From: Wenzhouxiangella sp.
Lineage (GTDB): Bacteria > Pseudomonadota > Gammaproteobacteria > Xanthomonadales > Wenzhouxiangellaceae
Assembly (NCBI GenBank): GCA_021767625.1
Contig: JAASTB010000173.1
Span: 1 to 5,272 of the forward strand
Reading direction: 5' to 3'
Length of the DNA: 5,272 bases
Position numbers and translations under genes: made by a program. Shown in pieces: positions 5,065 to 5,272 of the stretch. A model generated the notes under the pieces. The model saw only the letters and a list, made by a program, of their open reading frames with translations, had not been told where the DNA came from and made no database searches. Positions within the stretch are counted from its first letter, which is position 1. Every line of letters begins with the position of its first letter.

Positions 5065-5272
5065 GCAAGATCGATGACCTGATCCAGGAATCCCTTTCCG
5101 AGCGCGACGAAGCGCTGATGGCCGAACTCGACCGGGAACCCGGCTACTTCAAGCAGGCCTTCGGCCTGTTTCGCGGCAAGCTCGGCTGGGTGATGTGGCT
5201 GGTGATGAGCAGCCAGCTCATCGTCTTCATCGCCGCCGTGCTCACCCTCTGGTCGCTGTTCCACACGACCGA
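5061..5272 (+). CDS. membrane protein co-transcribed with the ECF sigma factor (DUF6768-like), C-terminus beyond the window
   Basis: Seventy codons are visible and the frame is still open at the right edge. The start is secure: AAGGAG seven bases upstream and the ATGA overlap with the sigma factor stop. The N-terminus is an acidic amphipathic helix (MSKIDDLIQESLSERDEAL, about 1-25), then GYFKQAFGLFRGKLGW (28-43), then a membrane helix (about 44-66). This resembles the start of DUF6768 proteins, small membrane proteins often encoded after ECF sigma genes; I recall this from the family pattern and have not searched for it. The context suggests it holds or senses for the sigma factor at the inner membrane, with residues 1-40 in the cytoplasm able to touch it. 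It lacks the HxxxCxxC zinc motif of ZAS anti-sigma factors in the visible part, so it would be a non-standard anti-sigma or merely an accessory protein. Confidence 0.8.
   Translation, partial: MSKIDDLIQESLSERDEALMAELDREPGYFKQAFGLFRGKLGWVMWLVMSSQLIVFIAAVLTLWSLFHTT

Overview
The window is GC-rich bacterial chromosomal DNA with tightly packed genes, ATGA gene overlaps and ordinary housekeeping or accessory families. The combination of an MtfA-type peptidase, a Bax-like glucosaminidase and an ECF sigma factor followed by a DUF6768-type membrane protein suggests a free-living proteobacterium, most likely a gammaproteobacterium of the Xanthomonadales/Chromatiales kind. That placement is an inference from gene content. 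No tRNA, rRNA, CRISPR array, insertion sequence or phage gene was seen.

Left part (1-996): a minus-strand MtfA-like zinc peptidase runs off the left edge and starts at 574. An 83-bp gap separates it from a divergent small zinc-ribbon membrane protein (658-996).

Middle (1010-2934, minus strand): a two-gene unit is read from right to left. It encodes a membrane-anchored GH73/Bax-like N-acetylglucosaminidase (2071-2934), then a secreted CE4 polysaccharide deacetylase (1010-2074). Start and stop overlap as ATGA, so the two are probably translationally coupled. Both act on N-acetylglucosamine polymers, which points to joint work on peptidoglycan or an exopolysaccharide in the envelope.

Right-middle (3032-4386, minus strand): a stand-alone DUF2235 alpha/beta hydrolase (3032-4069) follows a 72-residue protein with two textbook EF-hand loops (4168-4386). 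The Shine-Dalgarno sequence of the hydrolase lies in one arm of an inverted repeat, so its translation may be controlled.

Right edge (4507-5272, plus strand): an ECF sigma factor with a TTG start overlaps by four bases a small membrane protein that continues past the window, a usual layout for a sigma factor and its membrane-bound partner. The EF-hand gene is divergent from this operon across 120 bp. The most interesting possibility is that the EF-hand protein, sigma factor and membrane protein belong to one envelope or calcium response, but nothing in the sequence proves this.
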